In this document: positions 35,362 to 46,710 of the stretch, one piece after another
How positions within the stretch are numbered: position 1 is the stretch's first letter
Layout: each line of letters begins with the position of its first letter
Assembly: GCA_035222895.1 (NCBI GenBank)
Contig: JAVYIG010000603.1
Coordinates: 310,001 to 374,000 of the forward strand
Origin: Strongylocentrotus droebachiensis
Lineage: Eukaryota > Echinodermata > Echinoidea > Camarodonta > Strongylocentrotidae
Direction: 5' to 3'
DNA: 64,000 nt
Program-made: the position numbers and the translations under genes
Notes under the pieces: model-generated
What the model was told of the DNA's origin: nothing
Seen by the model: only the letters and a program-made list of their open reading frames with translations
The model's database searches: none

Positions 35362-35526
35362 AGTATTAATGACTGCTTTGAGAGAAATAGTTGTTTTTAT
35401 ACGCTCAAGTGAAGGTTACAATTGTGCAATTGCCCGAGGCGTGCCGAGGGCAATAGCCGAATTGTAACCTTCCCGAGAGCGTATAAAAACAACTATTTCT
35501 CGAATATTAAAACAGTCATTAATACT
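35362..35526. repeat. 165-bp foldback element
   Basis: The outer word 'agtattaatgactg' pairs with 'cagtcattaatact'. Inside it, 'gagaaatagttgttttta' with 'tacgctc' pairs with 'gagcgtataaaaacaact' and 'atttctc', and 'gaaggttacaatt' with 'aattgtaaccttc'. The central loop is 'gaggcgtgccga' between GGGCAAT and ATTGCCC. Almost the whole element folds into one hairpin. It is non-coding, probably a foldback or MITE remnant. Confidence 0.75.
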
Positions 35527-36526
35527 TTTATATGCCGAAAAAATTATGACACCACCTTGGCCTTTCTCTTGTTTATCTGCACGGTTGTTTTTTATGAGTG
35601 TTTCTTTGAGAGTAGACTAGATCTAGATTCTAGTCTAAGCAAGATATTTTTACAATTTTAGGGGTGGGCCGGCCCTGTGGGGAATATGGAGAAAAACCTG
35701 CGCTTTCATATGACACCTCACTTATTGAGTATCACCTTCAGGATCATGAGCAATATTAGTTTGAATCTCTGGTAATTAAAACATCGACCAATCTAGCATT
35801 AGAATGAGTGCAACCTTTGCGGGGCACTGGCATTATTGGGGATGGCCACCTGTCTCACTCATTAATGTTGGTTTATATTCAAGGCCTCTGAATAGGGGAA
35901 TTATTCCCCTATTACACTATTATAGTGTTTTCCTCATTTTGCCATTGAGCCATTCCTATAAAAATTTTCTTTTATTTCTTTAGATAATGTTCTTCCTCCC
36001 CCCTCTGTCGTTCTGTAGCTACGCCACTGCTTATCGACCAGTATTAAGGGAAAAGGGAGCCTTCGGATTTTCAAATTACTATTAAGAAAGGTCCCTTTTT
36101 TCACCCATTCGCAATAAATTCAGGAATAATCCTCCCCCATCAACCGAATTTTCCGTACGATAGAAAAATAAAATATAGACATTTGCAGTTGTCCGTGAAT
36201 TATTGTAAGATGAGCCGATAAAAGAAGTTATGGTACAGAAAACATGAGATTATCGATTTAAATACATACGTTTAGCCTTTGACAAAACAGTGTTTTTATC
36301 TGCGTTGGGGCGGGGGTGCTTGACACATAATTTACCAACAACGAAAGGCCAACAAGAATAGCTTTACAAATTTTGTTTAACATTTAAATTCTTGGTGAAC
36401 AAAAACGTGCAATATTTCATTTTTTTTTAAAATAACACTTCAATAATAAATAATAAAGTAAATCGTGTACTTTAATTTAAGGATAATTCGGTCATTTTAA
36501 GGATAAATATCTATAAATAACTATCA

Positions 36527-36528
36527 CC

Positions 36529-36564
<36 letters not shown>

Positions 36565-36591
36565 TTACCGTCCATTCACCCCCCCCCCCCC
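36527..36591 (+). repeat. Poly-C, (CT)n, poly-C cluster
   Basis: About 13 C, then 26 bp of CT, a short spacer, then 13 C at 36579-36591. Confidence 0.9.
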
Positions 36592-36734
36592 TAGTTCCCT
36601 AGTTTTCACGCTTGGCATGTGTGTTCTTTGTTGTTGTCTTTAAACGTTTGGTCTACCTTGTGTACATCCCCATGCCCTCATCCAAAGCTAAGCTGCACAC
36701 CTAAACGAATTCATATATGTCATTTCTCTAACAG

Positions 36735-36851
36735 GAAAGCGATGAAAAATTTACGTCATTTGCAACAGCCATGATGGCATGCAGTAAAGACGTTACTCCC
36801 CTTTTCAAATCTTCAATTACCTTTGCCAAAATGCCAAAACATCAGCTCTAT
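36735..36851 (+). CDS. Weak exon candidate interrupted by transposon
   Basis: The acceptor 'ttctctaacag' precedes an open frame ESDEKFTSFATAMMACSKDV that continues as TPLFKSSITFAKMPKHQLYQ up to the inserted element at 36852. Phase 0 entry would be compatible with exon E. A donor-like 'gca|gtaaag' at 36784 would give a 49-bp exon instead. No partner exon was found. It could equally be chance. Confidence 0.2.
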
Positions 36852-37112
36852 CAGGGGCGGATCCAGGAAGTGCCCCCCCCCCCCTCTTTACTTAAAAAAA
36901 ATATATATATTCACGTAAATGATCTGTTTACTTTATTCAGAAATGCCTCAGAATGTACCATAAAGCATCTTGAGGCTCAACATTTTCTGGGGCCCTTAAG
37001 CAGGCCCCGGACCCCACACCATGTTCTATATAGGCATCGCGCTTCAACGCGCTCGCAATTTCGTACATTTCACCTCCCCCCCCCCTTGGGGAAAAGCCTG
37101 GATCCGCCCCTG
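36852..37112. mobile_element. CAGGGGCGGATCCAGG...GGATCCGCCCCTG MITE
   Basis: The left end 'caggggcggatccagg' and right end 'cctggatccgcccctg' are perfect inverted repeats, each next to a poly-C run. The 5-bp word TCTAT directly flanks both sides (36847-36851 and 37113-37117). Length is 261 bp, non-coding. Such termini are known from widespread animal MITEs often classed with hAT, but a 5-bp duplication is short for hAT. Confidence 0.8.
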
Positions 37113-37289
37113 TCTATGGTAGGAATAACGCCCCATGAATGGGAGCCAGCGGCGTATCCATAAAAGGCAGAATTGTGAGGGGGAGGGTGCTATTTGAGCA
37201 AGCCTGCAAGCGTTCCGGTGACCCATTACAATTTCTTGATTTAACCAGAAGGGGTAAAGGGGTAAGAAGCCCTAGCGGCTATGACCCAC

Positions 37290-37475
37290 TCCCCCCCCCC
37301 CCCCGGGAACGGAGGGACCGCATTCATGTTCCCCAAATCTCCGGCTCGTAACAAAGAAAAAAGATCTGCCCGTATTGATTTTACACACCGGACTTATGGG
37401 GGTGCTGAAAAGGGAGGGAACATGCATAATTATGCGTACCCTAAATAACACTGAGTGTGTGGGGGGGGGGGGGGA
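37290..37475 (+). repeat. Poly-C and poly-G runs
   Basis: A poly-C run of about 15 near 37290-37305 and a poly-G run of about 14 at 37460-37474 lie in otherwise non-coding DNA. The surrounding stretch (37115-37830) holds no credible exon. Confidence 0.8.
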
Positions 37476-37829
37476 CCCACCGCTTGTCGTTGATGTGCAG
37501 TGTGGTCGTTTATAATGTCTGACAAAAGGTATAGGTCTAGAGTTAAAAGGTAAAAATCAAAACTTGATAGCAAACTACTCTAGGTGAAAGCAGCAAAATC
37601 AGAGAAGCATATTGGTAGAAGTTTGAATAAAATTCGGATAACAAAAATTTGAAAGTTATAAATTTTTGAAAGTTTTAATCACTATGGTATTATGTGCTCT
37701 TTGAATTGGCTTAACCGGTATTGTCTCTGTGACGTAGTGGAAGGGAAGACAACTTTCCCACTTGTTCCAAAACAAGAAATGACTAAAATCTTAATTTTCT
37801 AAAATGTATGATTCAGATGATTTAGTTTT

Positions 37830-38140
37830 TTTTAGAGGACCTATAATAATACGCTATCCATAACGTATTTTGAGTAGTGCCCCGAGGGAGAAGGCATTTA
37901 GGAGAAAAGCAGAATTAATGATATCTTGTACTCGACAAACGTGAGCTTTCCGCGACTATTTCACTATACACTGACCAAGCTGCCAATTTGAGATTCACAT
38001 AGACCTAATGCCCCCCCCCCCCCCCCCGGGACTTGGTGATCTTAAATTTCAAACTTTCATAACTTTTGTATTATTGGTCTGCTTTATTTCAAACGTTTGT
38101 CAATCTGTTTATTTTATTATTATTTTGTTTATACAAATTA
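37830..38140 (+). repeat. Dispersed repeat family R1, copy 2
   Basis: It matches 100-425 in order but is interrupted by a poly-C run at 38011-38027. It shows that these C runs arise within otherwise conserved repeat copies. Confidence 0.65.
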
Positions 38141-38149
38141 ACTTATTGC

Positions 38150-39690
38150 TCTTTAACGGTGCAAATAATTATGATGAGGGAAGGGGGAGGGGGGATACCC
38201 CGGCTTCTCCCTCTGTTAGATACTTCAATGCGTGCAAATGAGTATTATCCGTCTCTATTCATTAGTACTATAGTAATTGTACAGTTGATTATTCAAATGC
38301 ACTTTACCGCATAAGTAATTAATTATTGACGAGGGCTCTTGTGATAAAGAATTGGTGTGGCCGCTTCAAAGACGATGCGATTCACACGAGAACATGATAT
38401 AATTGAATTCGCATTATGCCAGAATTTGATGAACTTTGCAACTGTAAGCATCTAGCGAATAGCGATCGATGGCGAATCCGCACATAGGGGAAAAAACCGC
38501 CGATTAATCTTTAAATATTTTTAATTTTCATTAAATAAAATATTTGGTACACTTTCCCAGGGTATTTGCCGATTTCAAACGCCCCCCCCCCCCCCGCCCC
38601 TCCGCTCTCCCCTTATGACAATTCCTTGGTCCCTTCTACTTCATGCCTCGCCTCGGCAGAAGACTTTTGAAATGACCTAAAATGATTGCTCTGAGCAAAA
38701 TGTGACCGAATTGGCAAACACCATTTTAGTTTTTGCCAGGTAATTAGATTAAATTTGGTTCTTTGCCTAAATGTCCATTAACGTATGCTACATGCATCAT
38801 CAGCTCGTTCCACAATTTCTGTTTCATTAAGGTGGCTTAAATATTGCTACGTCCTTCAAACTTCTTGAGGGGTAACATTACATAAGACCATTAGAATAAT
38901 TTGAGAAAGCATTTAGCTTTTTTAAAGTTCTTCAGGAATATAATATTCATGGCAACAACATAATTTATCTCAACTGGAGGATGCTGTATTGGGGTAGGGG
39001 AGGGGCGAGAACGTTAGAGACCTATGGGGAGAGTGACGTAATGAGAAGGAAAACCAGGGAGAGAGAAAAGAGAGTGTATAGGATAATAGGTCATCAAGGG
39101 GGCGTGGTATATAAATGAAGATAAAAGGGGTGGACATGTGAGACAGGTGAGGGAGTCACAGAGAGAGAGAGAGAGAGAGAGAAAAAAAGGGGAAAAAGAG
39201 GGATAGAGAGAGAGAGAGAGAGAGAGGGGGATGGGGACGGGAATGTAACGGGAGGGTTAAGGAATTGGAAGGAGACGGAAGAGGCGGGAAGAGGAGGGAA
39301 GGGGAAGGAGGGGGCCGGTCCCTATTTAATAGCGACACAATATTATTGAATCTTGCTTCAAAAGAAGGTTTTTATTTCGAATATAAGAAACCTCACAACT
39401 CTCTCGCAAACTTCTTCTGTTGCTGTTCGATAGAGCATAACTTATAAGGATGGGGATTTGGGGAGGGATGCCCCAAATTCTCACCCGACTCTATCTCACT
39501 CTTTGCTGTGTCTATAAACGTGATCTGTACACAATGAAATCAATCAAAACCTCAATATTGTGTATGTAAACATGTTTCACATAATAAGAAGCCATAGAAA
39601 AATAATCTAACCTTAAAACGAAACCTCAAGTGTGCAAAGATTGAAGATTCAGGGAGAAATCATATAAATTAGGATAGCTTATCCAAGTCT
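38150..39690 (+). other. Intergenic stretch with poly-C and GA arrays
   Basis: It contains poly-C at 38581-38595 and GA arrays at 39161-39234, passing into GGGA-rich DNA to about 39315. No exon was seen. Confidence 0.6.
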
Positions 39691-40030
39691 GAGCTTAGCC
39701 TTTGTGAAGCGACTGCGCAACAATAATCCGCTCCGCATTGAGTAGTTCGTGCAGCGGTCCTTTCGCTGATGATGAAACCAAGTCAGTAGCTGATGTGAGC
39801 GCGTACGCGGTTCGGTGTCTGCCTTTGCCTCCGGTCTCTACTCGGATCCATCTTTTTGAAGTGATTTTTTCGGGATTAGCTGATAGTCTTTTTGACATTT
39901 TTAGCTAGTTCGGAGATTCAAGCTGTCTTTGACCTGCTTTTGACGCTTCGACCTGGCCTCAGCGTTCAACTTTCCTTGAGTTAGACTCGACTCGAATCTT
40001 CGATTGCAGATTGTCAACCTGTGCACTCTG
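39690..40030 (+). promoter_or_regulatory. CpG-enriched possible gene 5' end with strong donor
   Basis: About 340 bp are clearly richer in CpG than the flanks ('gagcgcgtacgcggttcgg', 'gactcgactcgaatcttcg') and end in CTCTG|GTAAGT at 40030/40031. No long ATG frame exists on the + strand, so it would be a non-coding first exon of a gene running to the right. No TATA box was seen. The same stretch holds an ATG-initiated minus-strand frame, so a bidirectional start is possible. No transcript evidence. Confidence 0.35.
39695..39898 (-). CDS. Short minus-strand ORF, unknown (67 residues)
   Basis: It opens with MSKRLSANPEKITSKRW (A at -3 of the ATG), continues with a mixed, coding-like composition including TAYALTSATDLVSSS and PLHELLNAERIIVAQSLHKG, and ends at a stop. 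The frame is GC-rich and free of simple repeats, unlike most ORFs here. No domain is recognised and no downstream exon was found. It may be a small exon, the start of a decayed mobile-element protein, or chance in a CpG-rich region. Confidence 0.25.
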   Translation of the reverse strand: MSKRLSANPEKITSKRWIRVETGGKGRHRTAYALTSATDLVSSSAKGPLHELLNAERIIVAQSLHKG

Positions 40031-40439
40031 GTAAGTTTCCCCCTGTTGGGAGAAAGTTTGTTTTCTCTCGCCTAGCTAGGCCTTGCGATCGACAGATCGT
40101 GTATCGTGGGCGTTTTCACAGGAATTGTCGCCTGCCAGCGCTGGACCAAAAACATAGGGTCTCGCAAGTTATGGTTTTGGACAGGTGTATGGAGGAATTG
40201 AGTGATTTGAAATGACATTTGCAGAGTGAACTATCCCATGTTCATGTGGTTGTGACATTTATAAGTATTATTGGGGGTGGGGGTGATTGGCAATGGGAGA
40301 TGAAAGGGCTTGTTTGTATGGCAGTGCACCCGGGTATGGCACAGCATAGCCCGATGTGCATAGACTGGATTGTTAATATATTAGATTTATGTTTCTTTCC
40401 CAGGGACCTAGTGATGATTTTCCCCCCATTATTGTGTTA

Positions 40440-40560
40440 TTAATTAATGAATTACAATACTTGGAATCTAGTCTAACTCTAAGTATATTACTTGTTGCTA
40501 GTTCGGGCAAGCTTTCAGAATGTCAAGAACAAACTTTGCTTAAACTTTAAAGGAATTTCC
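40440..40560 (+). repeat. Dispersed repeat R2, partial copy
   Basis: It shares 'gaattacaatacttggaatc.agtc', 'gggcaagctttcag' and 'gtcaagaacaa' with 45410-45620 and, inverted, with 19240-19460. Confidence 0.6.
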
Positions 40561-40944
40561 ACCCCAAGAAATAACTTGGTGATTCTGAGAGACCTATTGT
40601 ATTCTTGCTCATTAATTCTTCAGTCCAACATAAGCATCGCCACTTTCTTGATAACGCAATGTACTATATTTCTGGTTCTAAACTATCTTCTTGATTGCAC
40701 TAGATGTACCAATAGGCAGTAACTGTTAATTCAGTCACTCTAAACTTGACTCTTCCTTCACCTCCAATTTGATTGGTGATACAGAAATGTTCACACATGT
40801 AAACATATAATAGGCATATCAATAATTCATGGAGTAACTACCAACACAATAGGCCATTATTGTTAGGTCTTCAAATTTATACAAGTTTACTAAGCAATGA
40901 GCTAGATGTATTACATTCACCTGTTATACATGTACATGTATATT

Positions 40945-41065
40945 GTATTTTAATAGCCGGAATGCAAATTGTAATATTAGTTGTTGCTAGGTAGGACAAA
41001 CATTATGACTAACCCTACCTAGCAACATGTGATGTATACAGTTTGCATTCTGACTATTGAAATGC
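40945..41065. mobile_element. Foldback relative of MITE family M1
   Basis: 'aatagccggaatgcaaa' pairs with 'tttgcattctgactatt', and 'gttgctaggtagg' with 'cctacctagcaac'. The same words occur inside the M1 copies at 7496-7757 and 44131-44345. This is an internally paired derivative. Confidence 0.6.
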
Positions 41066-41112
41066 AATTACTTGTAACAGCAGAATGAAATAATTCATAA
41101 CGAGGCACTTAA

Positions 41113-41625
41113 AGGTTGTGTATCCCTTTTGCGGCCAACATCAACTTCTGTAGAACTTTGTAGGAATTATGAATATGTCACGTTTGTCCTTTTTGTGAAA
41201 TTTAAATGTTAGCAGTGTCCTAGTATTCAAATTATGCAAGGAAACCCTTTAACTTTCTAGACTTGACTGTCAGACACTCATTTGAGTGACTGACTGACTG
41301 ACTTCTTTGCTAATAACATACATAAAATGAGCTGTAAAGGGTACATGAGCATTGGTAAACATCAATAACACACCTCTTGTAATGGCCAAAATCAAGCTGC
41401 TTGAACATCTGCGCAGCACAAAACGTATGACCATACGGTACAAGGGTCTGAAAATCAGACTGCTTCTACTCATAATCTAACAGTCGATATAATACCTCAT
41501 AAATCATAAAGGCAATTATTAGTTCTAACCTTTTCAGGGAAGTTTTTAGTACGTTTTATCTCTTGCTTATACTATAGGATTCACACAAGTTTATATTTTC
41601 AGCCTGCAAAAGGGACACACCACCT
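41113..41625 (-). mobile_element. TTAA-flanked transposon, copy 2 (inverted)
   Basis: The ends are 'aggttgtgtatcccttttgc' and 'gcaaaagggacacaccacct', between TTAA at 41109-41112 and 41626-41629. Length is 513 bp. It is a diverged copy of 3258-3789 in reverse orientation. Reading frames are not conserved between the two, so neither is coding. Confidence 0.8.
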
Positions 41626-41658
41626 TTAACAAAGATTTTGCTTAGATCATAGAGACAT

Positions 41659-41810
41659 CAGGGACCCGTTTCACAAAGCCATTTTTCCATGACAAATGAC
41701 AAAAATCAGTGACAAATCTGCTGATAACCAATCAGAAGCAAGGATTTCACTAGCTTATAACAAAAACTGTCATTTGTCACCGATAACAAGTTTTGTGAAA
41801 TGGGGCCCTG
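41659..41810. mobile_element. CAGGGNCCCNTTTCACAAA MITE
   Basis: 'cagggacccgtttcacaaa' and 'tttgtgaaatggggccctg' form terminal inverted repeats with few mismatches. An inner 'atgacaaatgacaaaa' and 'tgtcatttgtcac' also pair. Length is 152 bp. No target duplication is clear. Confidence 0.7.
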
Positions 41811-42365
41811 GTCTATGATATGAAACTAAGAGGAGCTTTATAATTTTTATTTGGTTTTATTCTGAAGGTCATCATGAAACTTGCAAACAATATAGCCTGC
41901 TGATAAACCCCTGAATAAATGTTACCACAAGTAAACGGTAAGGTAATTTTATGCAAATGAAGCAATAAATCGGGAGAAATCAAGAACATGTTTTGGGACT
42001 CTAATTTTATTTAAAGCTGTCTTAAAGAACCAAAAAGTGCTCTGAATGTCATGTTCATTAGACTGAAATTGCCCATTCCCATATTTAGTGATTTTTGATC
42101 TAGGAAACATACTTTCATATCAATTAGAAATCAGACGTTTGTTATAAGACCTTATCCTTTCATCCTTTCTCTGATATATATTTGATCATGCACAAGTGAA
42201 TTTTGTAATCAAGGTCAGATTGCCCTTTAAACATTAATAGCATTTATGTTTAGTTCATGCATGACATTACTTCATACAGTTCTGCTCTATTTGATTGTCA
42301 GTATGATGTCCATTAGATCAGTATCAAATTGTACGGTTCACGGCCACTTGTGAAAGACTTTCAAG

Positions 42366-42678
42366 AGACCTGTCCTCATCAGACCGAAGTTGCAAAATAA
42401 CCAGCTATTTTCAGACTCTGGATATTTTCCCTAAGCTCGAAATTGCGTCGTCAACAGACCGATACGCTCATTACAAACAGGCGCAAATTAGCCCGCTATT
42501 TCCCAAATAGGGGGTTATTTTGGAAACAAGACCGAGATTTCTTGGGATATTTTCTCAACCAAGTAGCCCGCTAATTGCAATTGCGGGCTAATGAGGACGT
42601 AAATTAGCAGGCTAATTTGAGATCGGGCTAGTTAAAATAGTGGGTTACTTGCAACTTCGGTCTGATGAAGCCAGGCCT
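42366..42678. mobile_element. MITE family M3 (CATCAGACCGAAGT), copy 1
   Basis: The left end 'cctgtcctcatcagaccgaagttgcaa' pairs with the right end 'ttgcaacttcggtctgatgaagccagg'. The interior repeats 'tagcccgctaatt' and 'gcgggctaat' in both orientations. A relative is at 58716-59083. It is non-coding. Confidence 0.7.
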
Positions 42679-42830
42679 AAGTAGTACAATTGCATTAGAC
42701 AGGACGAGCTTTAAATTCCAAATCGAAAGCTGTAGACTTTTTTTTTTCTATAGACAGCAAAACAATCTCTACTCTCCTTTAAAAAAAGATCTATTGCTAA
42801 TAGTATTCTTTCTCAGTTCTAAACTTCTAA

Positions 42831-42944
42831 AGGGGGAGGAGGAGGAAGGGGGAGGAGGAGGAAGGGGAGGAGGAGATGGAAGAGGAGGAGGAGAGGGGGG
42901 GGGGGGGGGGGGAGAGAGAGAGAGAGGGGGGGGGGGGGGGGGGG
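42831..42944 (+). repeat. GGA/poly-G/GA low-complexity block
   Basis: GGAGGAGGAAG units are followed by poly-G (about 18), (GA)n and poly-G (about 18). Open frames on both strands are artefacts. It sits immediately before a partial R1 repeat (42950-43105). Confidence 0.9.
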
Positions 42945-43509
42945 CTTTTCTCTTTAGAAGACCTGCCAAAATTGAGATTATCATAGCCAACTCAAAAATT
43001 CGAACATTCATAACTCTCTTATTATATGTTTGATTTATTACAAACTTTTTCCATTCTATTTATCTATTTTGTCTGTTTCAACCAAATGAACTTATTTCAA
43101 GGATTAGATTGCCTTTACAGTCAAAGTGAACTCTTTTGTAGAGAAAATACAAATTCCACCATAATAGTCTCTAAACCCAAACTCTGGCTGACTTAAAATC
43201 CTCATACTGCCAGAAGTTGTTTATGTTATCATAGACTATTTTGAGAGCTTGATAATCAAGCAGCAGTTAGTACATGGACGTACAAGCATGTAGCTTGCAT
43301 ATGATCATAACCCTTTCCTTATGAACATAAGGGAGGACAATTTTATTTTACTTTAATATTTCATGTATCCAAAGTTATGAATTGGTTAAGATTTGCAGAC
43401 TAACATTTGTAAGCCAAGCTAGTATCAATAACTCCTCCTCCTGCCTGACATGGTATGGTGTCTTTGAGCCAAATGTAATTTGTGTGTTTCCAATTCTTTT
43501 GATGCAAAG

Positions 43510-43580
43510 GCCACCCTCAGCTTCCCTTGACTACGGCTACATGGAGCAGAAAAGGAGAAAGTATGAAGACTCTGACATCT
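43510..43580 (+). CDS. Candidate coding exon, unknown gene (24 codons)
   Basis: Acceptor 'ccaattcttttgatgcaaag' and donor 'gacatct|gtaatt' bound 71 bp. One frame reads PPSASLDYGYMEQKRRKYED and ends SDI, a composition that looks coding. Entry would need two preceding bases and exit is phase 1. A second frame is also open, which weakens the case. It could belong to a rightward gene starting at the CpG-rich region at 39.7-40.0 kb. It does not join directly in frame to the candidate at 49625. Confidence 0.35.
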
Positions 43581-44130
43581 GTAATTTATGTATCTCCTGA
43601 CAAATTACATTTTCATCTGTCTTCCATGGGGCGAGAAATCTCAAGAGACTCTCCCCCCTTTCAAATCGTCTGATTGATGTTATACTTGTACGTAGGGATC
43701 ACCCCGGGTTTCATGTCTAATTTTGTTCCAGCTTTTTCTCCGGGTTTTTTTGCGCTGTGCTGGAAGCGATCCCCATTTTTTCCATCAGATCCTGCCGACG
43801 TTTTTTTGTCAGCTATTTCCAGGTGATCCTGAGGCTGTGAGAACTACAGTGTGTACTCTGTAACGAGGCCCATCTTATGAAAGAAGTGCAGAAGTGGTGT
43901 CATGCATAAGGGGCTCTTGAAAATTGAAGTAAAATGTAACCTAGCAAATGTGGCAATTTCGAAATTCATGTCCAAAGGTTGATTATTTTAAGTGAATTGT
44001 CAGGTTTATTCCAGAAAAAAGGTCTTGTGTAAACTAGGTCGAAATGTGTATTATTATAAGTTTATCATTAAGTTTATTGAAAATGAGATATGAACATATG
44101 ACACCGTTTTAACCTGTCGATTTCTGAATA

Positions 44131-44345
44131 GACCATTTTCATAATGTAATCAAATCAATGATTACTCCTGTCATCCGATTCAGGCTTACCCGCAACACAA
44201 TGTATGCACATTTTACATTTTGCTGCATTACAAATTATTTCATTCACCTGTTAGAAATAAGTTTATTTCAATAGGCAGAATGCAAATTACATTACTTGTT
44301 GTTAGGTAGGAAAAACTATGTTTGTCCCACATTTTAAAATGGTAA
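44131..44345. mobile_element. MITE family M1, diverged copy
   Basis: It begins 'gaccattttcataatgtaa' after TA and contains 'ttatttcattcacctgttagaa.aa', 'aataggcagaatgcaaa' and 'gttgttaggtagg', in the same order as 7496-7757. The right terminus is degraded. Confidence 0.6.
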
Positions 44346-44907
44346 CAAAAGAATAAACATAGGCAAATACCATGTTACATATCATTCCAAGAAGGAGAAG
44401 ATTGAAGAGAAGAAGATGGAGGAAGATGAGGAAGACAAGTAGGAGGAGAAGAAGAACAAGAAGTTACTCGGGAGCAGGGGGTTATATTTACCTCTGGAAA
44501 AAAGAAAAGGAAAAGTTATCAAGTAATTTGTCATTTCAGAGGATTTTGCTATGCTCTTTTTCAATGAAAAGATATACAGGTGCTGATGGAAAATGCCCCC
44601 AAAAGTCTTTAAAAGAGCCCCCATTAATGAAAACTAAAATTGAAATTAGCCCATGAAATGTCTTTAATTTTCACACTATACAATGGCCAAAAGTCCAACA
44701 ACATCCAAGTCAAAAAAATTAATTTCAGGATAGGTAGATTTAAAAGTGATGTGATTAAATATTTTTACATCTGTTAATAGACATTCAGTTTTTAAAAATT
44801 ACTACAGGTTGTATTTACAATTTTTTAGTAAGTGGCACCATCATGAATTGATGTCAATACTTTCAAGGACAATTTTGAAGAAAAAATTCCTTGAAGAAAC
44901 GTGAACG

Positions 44908-45115
44908 GAATGTAGCCATTTCCATACCTCAGAACTTGGTACATTGTGGCCAGTGTGAAAGTATCTATAGTCTGAATGTAGCCATTTCTATCATTTCCTC
45001 AGAACTTGGTACATTGTGGCCGGTGTGAAAGGGTCTATAGTCTGAATGGAGCCATTTCTCTACCTGAGAACTTGGTACAGTTTGGCCAGTGTGAAAGTGT
45101 CTACAGTGTGGATGT
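44908..45115 (+). repeat. About 70-bp tandem repeat, three units
   Basis: 'gaatg.agccatttc...cc....agaacttggtaca.t.tggcc.gtgtgaaag..tcta.agt.tg' occurs three times in a row with scattered differences. No coding frame is shared. Confidence 0.8.
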
Positions 45116-45409
45116 ATTGTTGGGAGGGAGGCTTGCCATGTTCAACAGACGAACAGTAAAGGACAGGAGTAATTGTTGTTGACAGATGGAAACCATTAAG
45201 TTTTCTCAGTTGATCTATGGTTTAAATGATTTCTGGTGAAGATGGTCAATTGCCATTTGGTTCAATGTCAATTGGTCCAATTCCAAATTCATCTGATCGT
45301 ATTTTACTCAACAATGTGTTTTCTCCACGAGGTCCAATAATATTTGTTGATACTTCCACTTTGTATTATAGACCGTTTTACTACTTAATATATTCAAATT
45401 TGTGGATAT

Positions 45410-45620
45410 TTTTTGGGGGACCTTGTGACGAGCTATTCCATTTACCTGTTATTACCAAATGTACTACAATATTTGGAATCCAGTCCGCATACATTACTTT
45501 TTGCCATGTCAGGCAATCCTTGTGCAACTTCAGATTGTCAAGAACGAGTCTTGTTTAAAAAGTATGCATATGATTTGAATATATCAGTAAAATTGTCTAT
45601 TTTCAGTTTGTCTCATCCTT
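45410..45620 (+). repeat. Dispersed repeat R2, copy
   Basis: It shares ordered blocks with 19240-19460 (inverted) and 40440-40560. This is the longest of the three copies. Confidence 0.65.
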
Positions 45621-45995
45621 GTTATTCCACTATGCATTTGGTCTAATACTTAGTTTGTCTAATGCCAGCTTTTCAGACCCGCTTCATATAACCTCCAAAA
45701 GAAAGATGCTTGCAAGGGCCACAGTGGAACTGCTGCAGTATCGTGGTATCAGACCAAACAGGCTACATGTATATGAACTAGGCAAAATAATAAGCTAGCA
45801 GCCCTACTGGTCTTTTAGACCAAATAATAATTAGACTAAAAAATGGAAAAAAAGCAAAAGATGAGAGCACATAAATAGACAAACTTCACATACTTGTGTA
45901 GCTCTGCACAATCGCATTAATTTGCAGTTGGATTGTAGACCAGTTTGTTCGGCCCTGTAAAAAAAAATGAGATTGGACAAGTTTGATAAGTAAGT

Positions 45996-46063
45996 TGGCA
46001 AGATGGCATTGGACATATAACAAACATCTTCATGTTTGTTATATGTCCAATGCCATCTTGCCA
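45996..46063. other. Perfect 31-bp inverted repeat with 4-base loop
   Basis: The arm at 45997-46027 ('ggcaagatggcattggacat' then 'ataacaaacat') is the exact reverse complement of 46032-46062, with loop CTTC. Pairing resumes weakly outside (TAAG with CTTA). It could be a hairpin RNA precursor or a template-switch palindrome; sequence cannot decide. Confidence 0.85.
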
Positions 46064-46519
46064 TCTTACCAACAAAATGGGTGCAGAGATTGAAGACTTG
46101 GAATGTAACTGTATTTGTAAAATATAAGCAATTGGACTATATTACAGTCAAAATTGTCTATTAAGGCTACCCAACGAAAACCAGAAGTAGGTCTCTGCAT
46201 GCAGGGATGGGAGGCTGTAAGGGAAGTCGTTCCAGACGTCCCTGCAGTCTGTAGATCCTGGACAACATTCATTTAGATCTGGGAGGCAGGTAATTAGCAA
46301 CCAATTACTGAACATTAACAGTCCTTGGTTGAATACCAGTTTTACTATAAAAAAAAATGTTTGTAAGAATGGTGACAGAAATTTCTCTTTGCCCTTTTAG
46401 GCAAGGATAATTCTTAATCAAGTTGTCCATGTGGTTGAAGCCCCTTTGATCACTCCACAACGCTGCCCCTGTTTTGCAAGTGTGCTACATGTAGGTCCAT
46501 GTGAACTGGGGACTGTGAA

Positions 46520-46710
46520 TTGCAGGGTTTGAATCGATGTCACAACATTAACGTCCTTTGGCAAAGCGTTAATCTACATTTGCCACTCTTCACCCAGGTG
46601 AGGTTAGGGGTTACCTGGTAGGATTATTCCTTGGAATGCACTATGAGCTGATAGCGGCTGCCGGAGCTAAAGCTAGGGTAATAATTTCCAAAGCTCTTTG
46701 GAAGCCCCTA
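46520..46710 (+). mobile_element. SINE family S2, degraded copy 1
   Basis: A weak B box ('gggtttgaatcgat') is followed by the body 'cctttggcaa.gcgttaat.tacatttgccact...acccaggtga', 'acctggtaggatt.attccttg' and 'agctaaagctagggtaat'. The same body is at 47080-47245. Confidence 0.6.
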
